DNA of 38,486 bases from Bryobacterales bacterium (GCA_028819235.1 JAPPMC010000176.1:1-38486), one strand, 5' to 3'. Shown: positions 9,155 to 18,028, numbered from the stretch's first letter. The notes: generated from the sequence alone by a model not told the origin. Program-made: numbers and translations.

Positions 9155-10099
9155 ATGTGGGCTGGATTGGCTCGGGAGAGACTCCAGCCTCCTATAGTCA
9201 GGATGGCGGTGCGAGCAAAGCGAGCGTTGAGCAGTACTCAGCGAAGCCCGTTCACCCCCGGCCAAGGGGCGTTTCCTCCCTACTTGGCCGGGCGCAAATC
9301 GAAGCAGGCCGTGATGCGCAGTCGCATGGAGGCCCTCGCTGACAACGACCCGCTGGCTACGAACATCATCCTCTATGGACCTAGAGGCAACGGAAAGACA
9401 GTCTTGATGGATTGGGCCTTGCGCCAAGCACGGGCACGAAAGATCTACACGATTTCGCTCTCCGCGGCTGAGAGCCAAGCGAAGTGGGGCTTGCTGAACG
9501 AGCTATCAATGCTGCCCAACTGGCTCGGAGAGATTCTGGGGAGGTTCCGCAGTGCCTCCGCGCCTGGGACCGGGGACCAGATGCACGCCAAAGCTGACGG
9601 ACCCTTAGCTGGAATGCTGAGGCGGAGGAGTCGACTGAGCCCAGTGCTGCTGGCTCTGGATGAGGCCCACATGATGGACGCGGAGTTTGGTCGGGACCTC
9701 TTCAACATTGTTTGGAAACTGCAGCGTGAAGGGTGCCCCGTAATGCTGATCCTTGCTGGGACTCCCGATCTACCCCGGCACCTCAGCACTTTGGAGGCGT
9801 CCTTCTGGGACCGTAGCGAGAGACTGCCTATTGGTCGCCTTGGCCCCGAGACCTCGGCCGACGCCATCCGAATCCCGTTGGAAGAGGGTGGCCGTTCCAT
9901 TACGGCTGCCGCGCTCGAGGCGGCGATCGGGGAGAGCGACGGCTACCCCTACTTCCTTCAATTGCTAGGGGAAGCGATCTGGGACGCCGGTCCAGACCCC
10001 CCTCAATTCCGGTCTCACTGGCCGACGTCGACCGCATATGGCCATCTTTCCGGTGGAAGCAGAGCCAGTATTACGACGATCGCCACGAGGAACTGGTGA
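9155..10099 (+). CDS. AAA-type ATPase, N-terminal and nucleotide-binding part (frameshifted)
   Basis: The ATPase domain of a stand-alone P-loop ATPase of the ORC/STAND-like kind, opening with the usual SPFTPGQG...PPYLAGR lead-in. Walker A GPRGNGKT is at about 75-82 from the first ATG, Walker B is LLALDEAH, and LILAGTPDL is the sensor-like strand. ATG 9203 (residue 17) is an alternative start closer to the conserved part. After about residue 281 (position 10000) this frame turns into low-quality sequence and stops at 10099, while the natural continuation is read in the -1 frame. With the shift repaired at the C6 run (9997-10002) the protein would have about 409 residues. Such ATPases occur as single orphan genes; partner and role are unknown. 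Confidence 0.7.
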   Translation: MWAGLARERLQPPIVRMAVRAKRALSSTQRSPFTPGQGAFPPYLAGRKSKQAVMRSRMEALADNDPLATNIILYGPRGNGKTVLMDWALRQARARKIYTISLSAAESQAKWGLLNELSMLPNWLGEILGRFRSASAPGTGDQMHAKADGPLAGMLRRRSRLSPVLLALDEAHMMDAEFGRDLFNIVWKLQREGCPVMLILAGTPDLPRHLSTLEASFWDRSERLPIGRLGPETSADAIRIPLEEGGRSITAAALEAAIGESDGYPYFLQLLGEAIWDAGPDPPQFRSHWPTSTAYGHLSGGSRASITTIATRNW

Positions 10100-10383
10100 G
10101 GGTTGGGCTGGCCCACGTCGCCGCCAGCCTGGCTGCAGCGTTCTCCGCCTCTGAACGACAGACCGTCGAACAGGTCGAGCGCACGGTCGGCACCTCTCTG
10201 GAACACTTGGGACACCCTGCGGACGCAGACTCTGTCCAACAGGCTTGCGATCGACTGCGCGATCTCGGCTACATCTGGCGTGTGATCCACCGGTCTAAAC
10301 CTTGGTATGAACCAGGCATCCCTAGCCTGATGCGCTACGTAGCGCGAATCGAGTGGGACGGATCTAGCGACGCGACCGCTTGA
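10096..10383 (+). CDS. C-terminal part of the frameshifted AAA-type ATPase
   Basis: Begins formally with GTG inside the stop of the preceding frame (GTGA), but coding sequence of the same frame reaches back without a stop to about 10000 (SLADVDRIWPSFRWKQSQYY), which continues the ATPase lid region lost from the other frame. The C-terminal 95 residues are helical and look like a winged-helix end (ERQTVEQVERTV..., LRDLGYIWR). Either this is the 3' half of a pseudogene, a base-call error in the C run, or a gene expressed by -1 frameshifting. A separate gene starting at this GTG is the least likely reading. Confidence 0.55.
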   Translation: MRVGLAHVAASLAAAFSASERQTVEQVERTVGTSLEHLGHPADADSVQQACDRLRDLGYIWRVIHRSKPWYEPGIPSLMRYVARIEWDGSSDATA

Positions 10384-10843
10384 TCGCCGTGCGGGTGACG
10401 ATTCCGCCAAGCGGTGTGGGTGGGTCCAGTTCATCCGCTCTTCATCCGGCCGTGCAAAGAAGTCCGCACTGGCCAGGCCGGTCAGATTCAGGCCCCCAGC
10501 AAGCCGCAGGCGGTGGGGAGATCGGATTGCGAGAGCCGCAGTGTTCAAGGGCGGATGTGAGTTGCCGATCGTTGCAGGGAGCCGTCAGAAGTACCCGGTT
10601 GCGTCGTGACGCCTTGGAATCGGCGAGGACGAGTGCTACTTCGGTACCACCACATGATCACCGCAATGCACGCTCACCCGGTTGCCGCGAAGTCGGCCTT
10701 GATCGTCTGCCACGGGGGACCATGAAGATCTGGCTAGTGGCCGTACGTTCGGACTCGACAGTGCCGATTACCGCGTAGAGGACCGTGTTGTCAATCGTTT
10801 CGCCCGGGTTGCGACGAGGGTCGGCACTAGCACACGTGCGACC
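10384..10843. other. Gene-free stretch
   Basis: About 460 bases between the ATPase and the converging FG-GAP gene. Open frames on both strands exist but lack recognisable motifs and good ribosome binding sites. A short minus-strand segment near 10715-10835 keeps a protein-like composition, which might be a decayed gene; I cannot identify it. Confidence 0.4.
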
Positions 10844-12001
10844 TCACGGTCCCTTGATCCGAAGATTCTCGTAAACATGCGCCTGGTCCCGGCAGCCCAC
10901 GGCCAGATCAAGATCTCCGTCTTGGTCGATGTCTCCAAGGACGGCCTCGTGGGCCGGACCGGTCGTCTTCACGGACCATGCAGGTTCTGATGCAAGCCGC
11001 CCATCGTTGTTGAGATAGACGTAGAGCCAGCCACCGTCCGCGTAATCCGCCGCGACCATGTCGGCATCGCCGTCCCCGTCAACATCGCCGAACTCGAAAC
11101 CGTGAAACGCTGTGTTGGCCGGGCTGCTCCACAGGACCTCTGGTGTCTCGTCTCCGTCTCGAATTACTAGCTGCAGGCTCCGCCCGACCTGATTCCTCCA
11201 AGGGCCCTTAGCGCAGAACAACTCCGCCTGGCCATCTCTGTCCAGGTCCCGCCAATAGAGCCTTTGCGTCCACGGGCTTTCCTTGTCCTCGAAGATCGTC
11301 GTCCCGTCGTCGAACTCCCCGCCTGAGTTTCGAAACACGGCGATCACGCCGTCGCTATACGCGCCGATGATGTCCAAATCGCCATCCGCGTCAAAGTCGG
11401 CGAATATCGCGCTTTCCGCGTACTCCTCCCGCCCAAGCTTGCGGGAGACCTGCTTCGAAGGGGTGCCAGAGTCGTTGGCGAAGATGGCGATGCCGTTGAT
11501 GGGCTCGCCCGCCGCCATCACCATGTCAAGGTCCCCATCCAAGTCGTAGTCGCCGAATTCGATCTGGTTGGCGTTCGCGATCAGCGCGGTCTCCCAGTCG
11601 GGTGCCACGCCGAATTCGCCCGTCCGGTTGAAGTACAGGGTGCAGTAGGTCTCGTGGGTCCCCGCAAGATCTGCCCAGCCGTCTCCGTTGAAGTCAATGA
11701 CATCGACATGATCGCAATCTGAAGTCTCATTGGATTCCCAGACTGACTCTCGGGAGAGTGCCCCGTCAGCATTGCGAAACCCAACCCACCGCCGGGGGTC
11801 GGGCGCACTGGTTACGAAATCAAGGTCTCCGTCGCGGTCGAAGTCGATGAATCGGGCAATGCCGTCACCGCCCGAGACTGCCGAGCCGCTGCTCCACACT
11901 GGACGGCCCGAGAACAGCGCTTGGTCGTCGGTATTTCCGGAACAGGTTGATTGGGCGAGCAGTGCAGCTGCCAATATCAGCACTAGAGCGCCAAGTCTCA
12001 T
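10844..12001 (-). CDS. Secreted FG-GAP/VCBS repeat protein
   Basis: A 385-residue exported protein with seven calcium-binding-type repeats of the DxDxDG kind: FDRDGDLD, FNGDGWAD, YDLDGDLD, FDADGDLD, LDRDGQAE, VDGDGDAD and IDQDGDLD. Seven such repeats fit one closed integrin-like beta propeller. ATG 12001 is chosen because GGAGG lies 6 bases upstream and an export signal (MRLGALVLILAAALLAQS) follows directly; a cysteine at residue 20 could make it a lipoprotein, though the lipobox is poor. The frame upstream to 12151 has no export signal and is probably untranslated. Role unknown; proteins of this type act in surface attachment or binding. It is monocistronic and converges on the ATPase region. 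Confidence 0.85.
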   Translation of the reverse strand: MRLGALVLILAAALLAQSTCSGNTDDQALFSGRPVWSSGSAVSGGDGIARFIDFDRDGDLDFVTSAPDPRRWVGFRNADGALSRESVWESNETSDCDHVDVIDFNGDGWADLAGTHETYCTLYFNRTGEFGVAPDWETALIANANQIEFGDYDLDGDLDMVMAAGEPINGIAIFANDSGTPSKQVSRKLGREEYAESAIFADFDADGDLDIIGAYSDGVIAVFRNSGGEFDDGTTIFEDKESPWTQRLYWRDLDRDGQAELFCAKGPWRNQVGRSLQLVIRDGDETPEVLWSSPANTAFHGFEFGDVDGDGDADMVAADYADGGWLYVYLNNDGRLASEPAWSVKTTGPAHEAVLGDIDQDGDLDLAVGCRDQAHVYENLRIKGP

Positions 12002-12204
12002 CTGAAGCCTCCATCGTTGCTCATCTTCCGTGTCGCTGAATCCGCCGACCGAGCGCGGATCGACGGTTGGTGACGATTGTAGGGGGCATCGATCCACAGC
12101 CGAAACGGCCGCTATGGTGGCACCTTCTCGGGGGGGCGGGTCTCTCGTCACACGGCATCCAGCAACGTGCCCGGCAGAACTGGCTCAGGCCGGTGCCACG
12201 CGCG

Positions 12205-12339
12205 GAGCGTCAAGCGCTCCGAAGGCCACCGGCACAACGGGGCTCCCACGAGCATGCCAACTGGTCGCTGGGGCTGCTGCAGCGAAGGGCCCTCAAACTG
12301 GGGATAGTGGAGTCGATCAGCCGTGAGACGGTCGGCCGG
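12205..12339 (+). pseudogene. Remnant of IS630-type transposase (HTH region)
   Basis: Plus-strand translation gives ERQALRRPPAQ, then ANWSLGLLQRRALKLGIVES, then ISRETVGR, which follows the pattern of the helix-turn-helix end of IS630/Tc1-like transposases (the usual form is roughly ARWTLRLLA-x-ELGIVDSISHETVRRTLKKN). The similarity stops abruptly after this block, and neither the DDE catalytic region nor terminal repeats are present, so it is a dead fragment. Recognition is from memory of the family pattern, so moderate confidence. Confidence 0.55.
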
Positions 12340-12590
12340 ACAGAGCCTGGCGGGCACTCACCCAGCGCCGAGCCGCCTCGGAATCACCGCCAAAACGCCT
12401 AATCGCGGCCTCGAAGGCTTACTCCCTCCATGGCCGTGGGTTGAGAGGCAGGATCTAAGTGGTCTGGCCCTTGAGGGATTGCAGGCCTCGGCTGGTAGGC
12501 TTGTTGCAGGCAAGCTCTCAGCGGCGTTCCCCTACCGAGGGGCCTGACCGCAACTGATCGGGGCGGAGAGCTAGCTGAGACGGCAGGTGT

Positions 12591-12606
12591 GGAGGGCTAT
12601 CCCTCC
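12591..12606 (+). promoter_or_regulatory. Hairpin just upstream of the hisI ribosome binding site
   Basis: GGAGGG-CTAT-CCCTCC is a perfect 6-bp stem with a 4-base loop. It ends one base before the Shine-Dalgarno region (GAGG at 12608-12611, 8 bases before ATG 12620). It could block or guide ribosome loading on the his mRNA, or its GGAGG could compete as a false ribosome site. Confidence 0.4.
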
Positions 12607-12619
12607 CGAGGACCTAACG

Positions 12620-12994
12620 ATGGATCTGGACTATTCCAAGTGCGACGGGCTCGTGCCGGCGATTGTGCAGGACCACGCGGACGGTCGCGTGCTGATGCTG
12701 GGCTTTATGGATCCCGCGGCCTTCCGCAAGACCGTCGCGACAGGCAGAGTGACATTCCTCAGCCGGACCCGTAACAAGCTGTGGACCAAGGGCGAGACCT
12801 CTGGGAACGTGCTCCTGGTCAAGCGCATGGAGGTCGACTGCGATTTGGACACTCTGCTGATCCAAGCCGAAGCCATTGGACCCGGGGTCTGCCACGAAGG
12901 CTACAGGAGTTGCTTCTTCCGGAGGCTCGACAACGGCGGGTGGAGTGTCTCCGAAGATCCCACTTACGATCCGCGCGAGACCTACGGCAAGTAG
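12620..12994 (+). CDS. hisI: Phosphoribosyl-AMP cyclohydrolase HisI
   Basis: A 124-residue cytosolic enzyme that opens the purine ring of phosphoribosyl-AMP in the third step of histidine synthesis. The metal site is visible: the Asp-rich DCDLD at 73-77 for magnesium, and Cys74, Cys91 and Cys98 for zinc. The length is that of the stand-alone cyclohydrolase; there is no fused HisE (phosphoribosyl-ATP pyrophosphatase), which must be encoded elsewhere. ATG 12620 has GAGG 8 bases upstream; an in-frame ATG at 12587 would only add a non-conserved lead. First gene of an eight-gene histidine operon, 25 bases before hisD. Confidence 0.95.
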   Translation: MDLDYSKCDGLVPAIVQDHADGRVLMLGFMDPAAFRKTVATGRVTFLSRTRNKLWTKGETSGNVLLVKRMEVDCDLDTLLIQAEAIGPGVCHEGYRSCFFRRLDNGGWSVSEDPTYDPRETYGK

Positions 12995-13019
12995 GCCAAG
13001 ACCCGCCACCGCCTGAGCG

Positions 13020-14294
13020 ATGCTGCGCATCATCCCGAGCCGCGATCGGGCTGGACTGCAGGAGTTGCTGGAGGCCCGTTCCCGGCGCCAGCAGAGCGTG
13101 GAGGACGTGGTTGGCCCGATTCTCGACTCCGTGCGGCGGCGGGGCGATGCGGCCTTGGTCGAGCACGCCCGTCAGCTGGACGGTCTCGAAGGCCGCGCGC
13201 TCCGCGTAGTCCCGTCCGCGATGCGAGCGGCCGAGGATGCCCTGCCCCGAAAGCTCGCAGCGGCCGTCAGGCAGGCCGGCGAGAGGATCCGGGAGTTCGC
13301 CCGTCGTCAGATGCCCCGGGAATGGATGGCACCTTCCGGCCAGGGAATCGAGACCGGCCAGCTTGTTCGGCCGCTGGACTCGGTCGGCGCGTACATCCCT
13401 AGCGGTCGGTACCCGCTGCTGTCGACCCTGCTGATGACCGCAATCCCCGCCCAGGTGGCAGGCGTCGGCCGCGTCGCGGTTGCTTCCCCACGACCGCACC
13501 CCAGTACGCTCGGAACGGCAGCAATGCTCGGCATTCGAGAGTTCTACGCGGTTGGTGGCGCCCAAGCCATCGCGGCGTTTGCCTACGGAACCGAGTCTGT
13601 GCGCCGGGTAAGCCGGATCGTCGGTCCTGGGAACGCCTACGTCGCAGCTGCCAAGAAGCTGCTGGCGAGCGAGGCCGGTATCGACTTCGTAGCCGGGCCG
13701 ACCGAGATCGTCCTGATCTTCGAGCGCGGCTCCGCACCTGCGCTAGCAGCCGACATGCTGGCGCAGGCTGAGCACGACACGGACGCGGCCGCCATCCTGC
13801 TCACTCCGTCGCGCAGGTTGGCCGAATCCGTGGCCGCCGAAGTGCAACGGCAGCTGGCATCGTTGCCAGCTGCCTCCACGGCCCGCGAGGCCATCCGGAC
13901 CAACAGCGCCGCCGTGGTCACGGAGAACCTCGGCCAGGCCTGCGAGATCGCAAACCGAATCGCGCCAGAGCACTTGGCAGTCAGCGAGGATGTGCCATTG
14001 AGCGATATCCAAAGTGCAGGCAGCGTCTTTATCGGAGAATGGACGCCTGAGGCCGCCGGGGATTACGTGACCGGCCCGAATCACGTCCTGCCGACTTCAG
14101 GCCAAGCGCGCCTCCGGGGTGGGCTCAGCGTTCTCGACTTCGTGAAGATCATCTCGGTCCAACGCCTGGAGGAGCGTGGGTTGCGGGAGCTCGCGCCAGC
14201 GATCACCACCCTCGCGAGGGCGGAAGGGCTTGAGGGCCACGCCCGATCGATTGAGGCCCGCATCGGACCATCGGAGGCCGGACAAAATGCCTGA
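13020..14294 (+). CDS. hisD: Histidinol dehydrogenase HisD
   Basis: A 424-residue zinc enzyme that oxidises L-histidinol to L-histidine with two NAD+, the last two steps of the pathway. All expected catalytic and zinc residues can be placed: Gln249 and His252 (LAQAEHDTD), the Glu317-His318 pair in APEHL, Asp348 and His407 near the C-terminus. Family hallmarks PSGRYPL and GPGNAYV are present and the length is normal. It starts at ATG 13020 and its end overlaps hisC by 8 bases, so translation is coupled. Confidence 0.97.
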   Translation: MLRIIPSRDRAGLQELLEARSRRQQSVEDVVGPILDSVRRRGDAALVEHARQLDGLEGRALRVVPSAMRAAEDALPRKLAAAVRQAGERIREFARRQMPREWMAPSGQGIETGQLVRPLDSVGAYIPSGRYPLLSTLLMTAIPAQVAGVGRVAVASPRPHPSTLGTAAMLGIREFYAVGGAQAIAAFAYGTESVRRVSRIVGPGNAYVAAAKKLLASEAGIDFVAGPTEIVLIFERGSAPALAADMLAQAEHDTDAAAILLTPSRRLAESVAAEVQRQLASLPAASTAREAIRTNSAAVVTENLGQACEIANRIAPEHLAVSEDVPLSDIQSAGSVFIGEWTPEAAGDYVTGPNHVLPTSGQARLRGGLSVLDFVKIISVQRLEERGLRELAPAITTLARAEGLEGHARSIEARIGPSEAGQNA

Positions 14295-15348
14295 GACACC
14301 GGAACCCAGCGTTGCAGTGCGCCGGATGTCACCGTACAACCCTCCATTGGAGGGGCGCTCCGAGAAGCTCCGGCTGGACTTCAACGAAAACGTCAGCGGA
14401 TGCTCTCCCAGGGTGCTCGAGACCGTCCGCCAAGCCGCGAGCCGAGGGTTCCTCGCAACGTACCCGGAGTACGCGGAGATGCTGCGCCGACTCGGGGCGC
14501 ACTTCGGGGTGGACAGCGATCAGGTGACCATCGGGGCGGGCACGGACGAGGTTATCAACGGCATCCTGCACGCCTTCGTGAATCCCGGCGACGAAGTGAT
14601 CATGCCGAAGCCGTCGTTCGCGATGTTCCGCTTCTACACGCAGCTGGTCAGCGGCGTCCCCGTCCAAGTGCCTTACAAGGGCTCGGAGTTGGCATTCCCA
14701 GCCAAAGAGATCGCGGCGGCAATCGGGCCAAACACCAAGGCCGTTTGCATTGCTACGCCCAATAACCCGTCCGGGGGAGTGGCCAGCCGAGATGAAGTGC
14801 TGCACATCCTAGCTGCCGCGGACCGCCGGGTTGTTCTGGTGGACGAGGCGTACTTCGACTTCCACGGCGAAACGATGCTGGACCTAGTAAAGGACTGGCC
14901 CAACCTCTTCGTGACGCGAACGTTCTCCAAGGCCTACGGCATGGCGGGCATGCGGGTTGGGATGGCGGTATCGCAGAGTGGCAACATCGCGATTGTCAGG
15001 AAGGGCCAGTCCCCTTATGGGGTCAACTCGCTGGCCGTGCGCTGTGCGCTAGCAGCTATGGAAGACACCGATTATGTGCGCCAGTACGTGCGCCAAGTGC
15101 TTGAGGCGCGCGAAGTGCTCTGCGACACCTTGGAACGGCTTGGTATCCGCTACTGGCCAAGCCGCGCCAATTTCGTGCTCTTCGAACTCGGCGAGGGCTG
15201 CAGTAGGGCCTGTGAGCGGCTCTCGGCAATGGGCATCCTGATCCGCGACCAGTCCGCATACCTGCCCGGCACGGCCCGGGTCACGGTAGGCCCGCTGGGC
15301 GAGACGGCCCAGTTCGTGGCCGCATTCCGCGAGGTCCTCGCGAAATGA
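14287..15348 (+). CDS. hisC: Histidinol-phosphate aminotransferase HisC
   Basis: A 353-residue PLP-dependent class I/II aminotransferase converting imidazole acetol phosphate to histidinol phosphate. Visible features: N-terminal substrate segment LDFNEN, ATPNNPSG, VDEAYFDF, and the PLP lysine Lys215 in TFSKAYGMAG. ATG 14287 overlaps the hisD stop and has GGAGG about 10 bases upstream; the frame is open further back, but that part lies within hisD and lacks homology. Its stop overlaps the following HAD gene by four bases (ATGA). Position in the operon supports the histidine role over aromatic aminotransfer. Confidence 0.95.
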   Translation: MPETPEPSVAVRRMSPYNPPLEGRSEKLRLDFNENVSGCSPRVLETVRQAASRGFLATYPEYAEMLRRLGAHFGVDSDQVTIGAGTDEVINGILHAFVNPGDEVIMPKPSFAMFRFYTQLVSGVPVQVPYKGSELAFPAKEIAAAIGPNTKAVCIATPNNPSGGVASRDEVLHILAAADRRVVLVDEAYFDFHGETMLDLVKDWPNLFVTRTFSKAYGMAGMRVGMAVSQSGNIAIVRKGQSPYGVNSLAVRCALAAMEDTDYVRQYVRQVLEAREVLCDTLERLGIRYWPSRANFVLFELGEGCSRACERLSAMGILIRDQSAYLPGTARVTVGPLGETAQFVAAFREVLAK

Positions 15349-16022
15349 CGGCTGCGATGGTGGTCTTTGACATGGACGGCGTCTTGGTGGACCCGTCCCG
15401 AACCTTCCGGCGGGCCCTCATCGAGACGGTACGACACTTCTGCGGTGCGGAGTTCACGCAGGACGACATCGTGCGCATCAAGAACGAGGGCGGGTTCAAC
15501 GACGACTCGCACATTGCGCTGCAGGTGATCCGCGACGCCGGTGTCGTGGTGGAGGATTCCGAGGTGCGGCGGTTCGGCCGGGACCTCTACTGGGGTCGCA
15601 ATGGCGACGGCTACATTCGCGATGAACGTTGGCTGGCTTCAGACGGCCTGCTGGAGCGCCTTGAGCAGACCCGGCGGCTGGCCATCTTCACAGGAAGAGG
15701 CATGGAGTCCGCCATGCACTCACTGCGGCGCTTCTGCGGCGGCGTGCGCTTCGACCCGATCATCACCCACGAGCAGGTCCCCAACCTCAAGCCCGCTCCC
15801 GACGGACTGCTCGAGATCGCGCGCCAAGCACCGCGGTCGGAGATGGTGTACGTCGGCGACAATGTGGATGACCAGCGGGCCGCGATGGCCGCAGGCGTGC
15901 GGTTCATCGGCATCGCAGCCCCGGGCACCCCGCGCTATAGGGAAACGGCCGACCTGTTCCGGAGGCGGGGCGCCGACGCAGTCCTTGAGAGCGTCAACCA
16001 AATCGAAGACGTCCTGACATGA
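15345..16022 (+). CDS. HAD-superfamily phosphatase within the his operon, candidate histidinol-phosphatase
   Basis: A 225-residue haloacid dehalogenase-superfamily hydrolase, subfamily IA. Motif I is FDMDGVLVD with nucleophile Asp9 and acid/base Asp11; motif II is IFTGRG; the motif III lysine is in NLKPAPDG (about 149); motif IV is VGDNVDD. An alpha-helical cap lies between motifs I and II. It overlaps hisC and hisB by four bases on each side (ATGA junctions), so it is made with the histidine enzymes. No other histidinol-phosphate phosphatase (HisN, HisJ, or the HisB N-terminal domain) is present in the operon. I infer it removes the phosphate from histidinol phosphate; phosphoglycolate-type housekeeping is the alternative. 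HAD genes joined to or beside hisB are known elsewhere. Confidence 0.85.
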   Translation: MTAAMVVFDMDGVLVDPSRTFRRALIETVRHFCGAEFTQDDIVRIKNEGGFNDDSHIALQVIRDAGVVVEDSEVRRFGRDLYWGRNGDGYIRDERWLASDGLLERLEQTRRLAIFTGRGMESAMHSLRRFCGGVRFDPIITHEQVPNLKPAPDGLLEIARQAPRSEMVYVGDNVDDQRAAMAAGVRFIGIAAPGTPRYRETADLFRRRGADAVLESVNQIEDVLT

Positions 16023-16627
16023 AACCGGCGCGCACAGCGAAAGTCACGCGCGACACCCGCGAAACCCAGATCCGGGCCTCGCTGGCAATCGACGGTCGCG
16101 GGACGTATGACATCTCTACCGGCATCCGCTTCTTCGACCACATGCTCGAGTCCTTCGCCAAGCACGGGGGGTTTGACCTGCGGCTTCAGGCCAAGGGCGA
16201 TCTGGACGTGGACCAGCACCACACGGTTGAGGACTGTGGGATCGTCCTGGGCCAAGCCTTCTGCGAAGCGCTCGGATCCCGTGTTGGGATCCTTCGCAGC
16301 GGGTACTTCTTGATGCCCATGGACGAGTCTCTAGCGGCAGCCGCGGTCGATCTCAGCGGACGGCCAGCCCTCGTTTACCACGCGCCATGCCGCTTTCGGC
16401 TCGTCGGCGACCTCCAGGCCGAACTGCTGCACGACTTCTTCGACGGGTTTGCCGTGCACTGCGGCGCGAACCTGCATTTGCGCGTCCTGTACGGACGCTC
16501 GAGCCACCACCGCATCGAAGCGCTCTTCAAGTGCTGGGCCAAGGCGATGCGCTTCGCCTGCTCCACCGACGAGCGACTGAGAGACCAGCTGCCGAGCACC
16601 AAGGGCGTGCTCCAACGGGGGGTCTGA
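16019..16627 (+). CDS. hisB: Imidazoleglycerol-phosphate dehydratase HisB
   Basis: A 202-residue manganese enzyme that dehydrates imidazole glycerol phosphate. It is the monofunctional form, without the N-terminal phosphatase domain of the enterobacterial fusion. The metal-binding histidine motifs of the two half-domains are intact: FFDHML and DQHHTVED in the first, and [10 protein letters not shown] with SSHHRIEA in the second. It starts at ATG 16019 overlapping the HAD gene stop and ends one base before the hisH start codon. Confidence 0.97.
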   Translation: MKPARTAKVTRDTRETQIRASLAIDGRGTYDISTGIRFFDHMLESFAKHGGFDLRLQAKGDLDVDQHHTVEDCGIVLGQAFCEALGSRVGILRSGYFLMPMDESLAAAAVDLSGRPALVYHAPCRFRLVGDLQAELLHDFFDGFAVHCGANLHLRVLYGRSSHHRIEALFKCWAKAMRFACSTDERLRDQLPSTKGVLQRGV

Positions 16628-16628
16628 C

Positions 16629-17240
16629 ATGACTGCCGTGTTCGACTACGGGGCCGGCAACCTGCGCTCGGTCGCCAACACGCTGGAGAGCATCGGGGCT
16701 CCGTTCAGGATCGTAAGCGATCCGTCCGGATTGCGGGAGGCCAGCCGGATCATCCTCCCGGGAGTCGGCAACTACGGCCAGCTCCTGCGGTCCTTGGACC
16801 GCCTGGACTCGCGCTCGGCCCTGTGCGGGCGAATCGCGGCGGGCGTCCCATTCCTCGGCATCTGCCTAGGCCTTCAGGCCCTGTTCGACAGGAGCGAGGA
16901 AGCGGAGGAGCGGGGGCTGGGGATCTATGCGGGCAGCGTTGTGCGCTTCCCGGACAGCGCGCGCGTTCCGCACATGGGATGGAACTGCCTCCAAGTCCGG
17001 CCCGAATCGCGGCTCCTCGAAGGGATAGGCGACGAGCCCTACGTCTACTTCGCAAACAGCTACTACGTTCCGACTCAGGCCGCGGGAGACAGGGCGGCCG
17101 CGGTCTGCCGCTACGCGGGCCAAACGTTCTGCGCCGCGCTGGAAAGCGGCAACACATTCGGCGTGCAGTTCCACCCGGAGAAGTCCGGGCCGCTGGGACA
17201 GCGGATTGTGCGTAACTTCCTCGAGGTTCGGCCGTGCTGA
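16629..17240 (+). CDS. hisH: Imidazole glycerol phosphate synthase, glutaminase subunit HisH
   Basis: A 203-residue class I glutamine amidotransferase subunit. It releases ammonia from glutamine and passes it to HisF. The triad is visible: nucleophile Cys79 in LGICLGLQ, and His182 and Glu184 in QFHPEKSG. The oxyanion strand PGVGNYG is near residues 44-50. The end overlaps hisF by seven bases; this coupling fits the tight 1:1 complex the two proteins form. Confidence 0.97.
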   Translation: MTAVFDYGAGNLRSVANTLESIGAPFRIVSDPSGLREASRIILPGVGNYGQLLRSLDRLDSRSALCGRIAAGVPFLGICLGLQALFDRSEEAEERGLGIYAGSVVRFPDSARVPHMGWNCLQVRPESRLLEGIGDEPYVYFANSYYVPTQAAGDRAAAVCRYAGQTFCAALESGNTFGVQFHPEKSGPLGQRIVRNFLEVRPC

Positions 17241-18013
17241 CCAAGCGAATCATCCCCTGCCTGGATGTCACTGGCGGTCGCGTCGTGAAGGGCATCAACT
17301 TCGTGGGCCTGCGCGACGCCGGCGACCCAGTGGAGCTGGCGGACCGCTACAACCGGGACGGAGCCGACGAATTGGTGTTCTTGGACATCACCGCCTCCAG
17401 CGACCATCGCGACACCATGGCGGACGTCGTGGACCGGACCTCAAGAAAGGTTTTCATCCCCCTGACCGTGGGCGGCGGGATCCGCGCCGTCAGGGACGCC
17501 CGCAAGATCCTCATGGTCGGAGCCGACAAGGTCTCGGTCAACACCGCGGCTGTCGAGCGCCCGGAACTGCTCCGCGAGCTTGCCGAGGAGTTTGGCGCCC
17601 AGGCAGTGGTGCTGGCGATCGACGCACGGCGGGTCGCGGATCGGCGTTGGAACGTGAACACCTACGGCGGCCGCCGCGACATGGGGATAGACGCCATCGA
17701 ATGGGCGCAGCGCGGCGAAGCGCTGGGTGCGGGTGAGATCCTGCTCACCTCAATGGACGCGGATGGGACGCAGGAAGGCTATGACTGCGAGCTGACGCGG
17801 GCTGTATCGGAGGCGACGCGAATCCCGGTCATCGCCAGCGGCGGGGGCGGCAAGCCTCGCGACTTCGTCAGGGTCCTGACCGAAGGCCGGGCGGACGCAG
17901 CCTTGGCCGCCTCGATCTTCCACTACGGCACCTACACCTCCAACGGCCTCAAGCGCCTGCTCGCGCAACAGGGCGTCCCAGTGCGGCTGCTTCCCGGCGG
18001 CGACACGGGCTGA
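17234..18013 (+). CDS. hisF: Imidazole glycerol phosphate synthase, cyclase subunit HisF
   Basis: A 259-residue TIM barrel that closes the imidazole ring using ammonia from HisH and releases AICAR for purine synthesis. The two catalytic aspartates fall exactly at positions 11 (IPCLDVTGG) and 130 (LAIDARR) as in the family. Phosphate-binding glycines are in VGGGIR and ASGGGG. It starts with GTG 17234 inside the hisH end. The short insert typical of some HisF proteins is kept near [16 protein letters not shown]. Confidence 0.97.
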   Translation: MLTKRIIPCLDVTGGRVVKGINFVGLRDAGDPVELADRYNRDGADELVFLDITASSDHRDTMADVVDRTSRKVFIPLTVGGGIRAVRDARKILMVGADKVSVNTAAVERPELLRELAEEFGAQAVVLAIDARRVADRRWNVNTYGGRRDMGIDAIEWAQRGEALGAGEILLTSMDADGTQEGYDCELTRAVSEATRIPVIASGGGGKPRDFVRVLTEGRADAALAASIFHYGTYTSNGLKRLLAQQGVPVRLLPGGDTG

Positions 18014-18028
18014 GGAGGCGAAACGCGA

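Larger units (their letters stand above)
12002..12619. other. Intergenic stretch with transposase remnant, upstream of the his operon
   Basis: About 620 bases without an intact gene. It contains a decayed IS630-type transposase fragment (12205-12339) and, at its end, a hairpin just before the hisI ribosome binding site. No histidine-rich leader peptide was found. Promoters for the FG-GAP gene (leftward) and the his operon (rightward) must lie here, but no consensus boxes stand out. Confidence 0.5.

Noticed and set aside
10380..10778. 132-codon frame after the ATPase
   Set aside because: No motif, no ribosome site, and an Arg/Ser/Pro-rich composition typical of random frames in GC-rich sequence.
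12400..12619. Histidine leader peptide/attenuator before hisI
   Set aside because: No short frame with consecutive His codons and no terminator/antiterminator pair apart from the single small hairpin.
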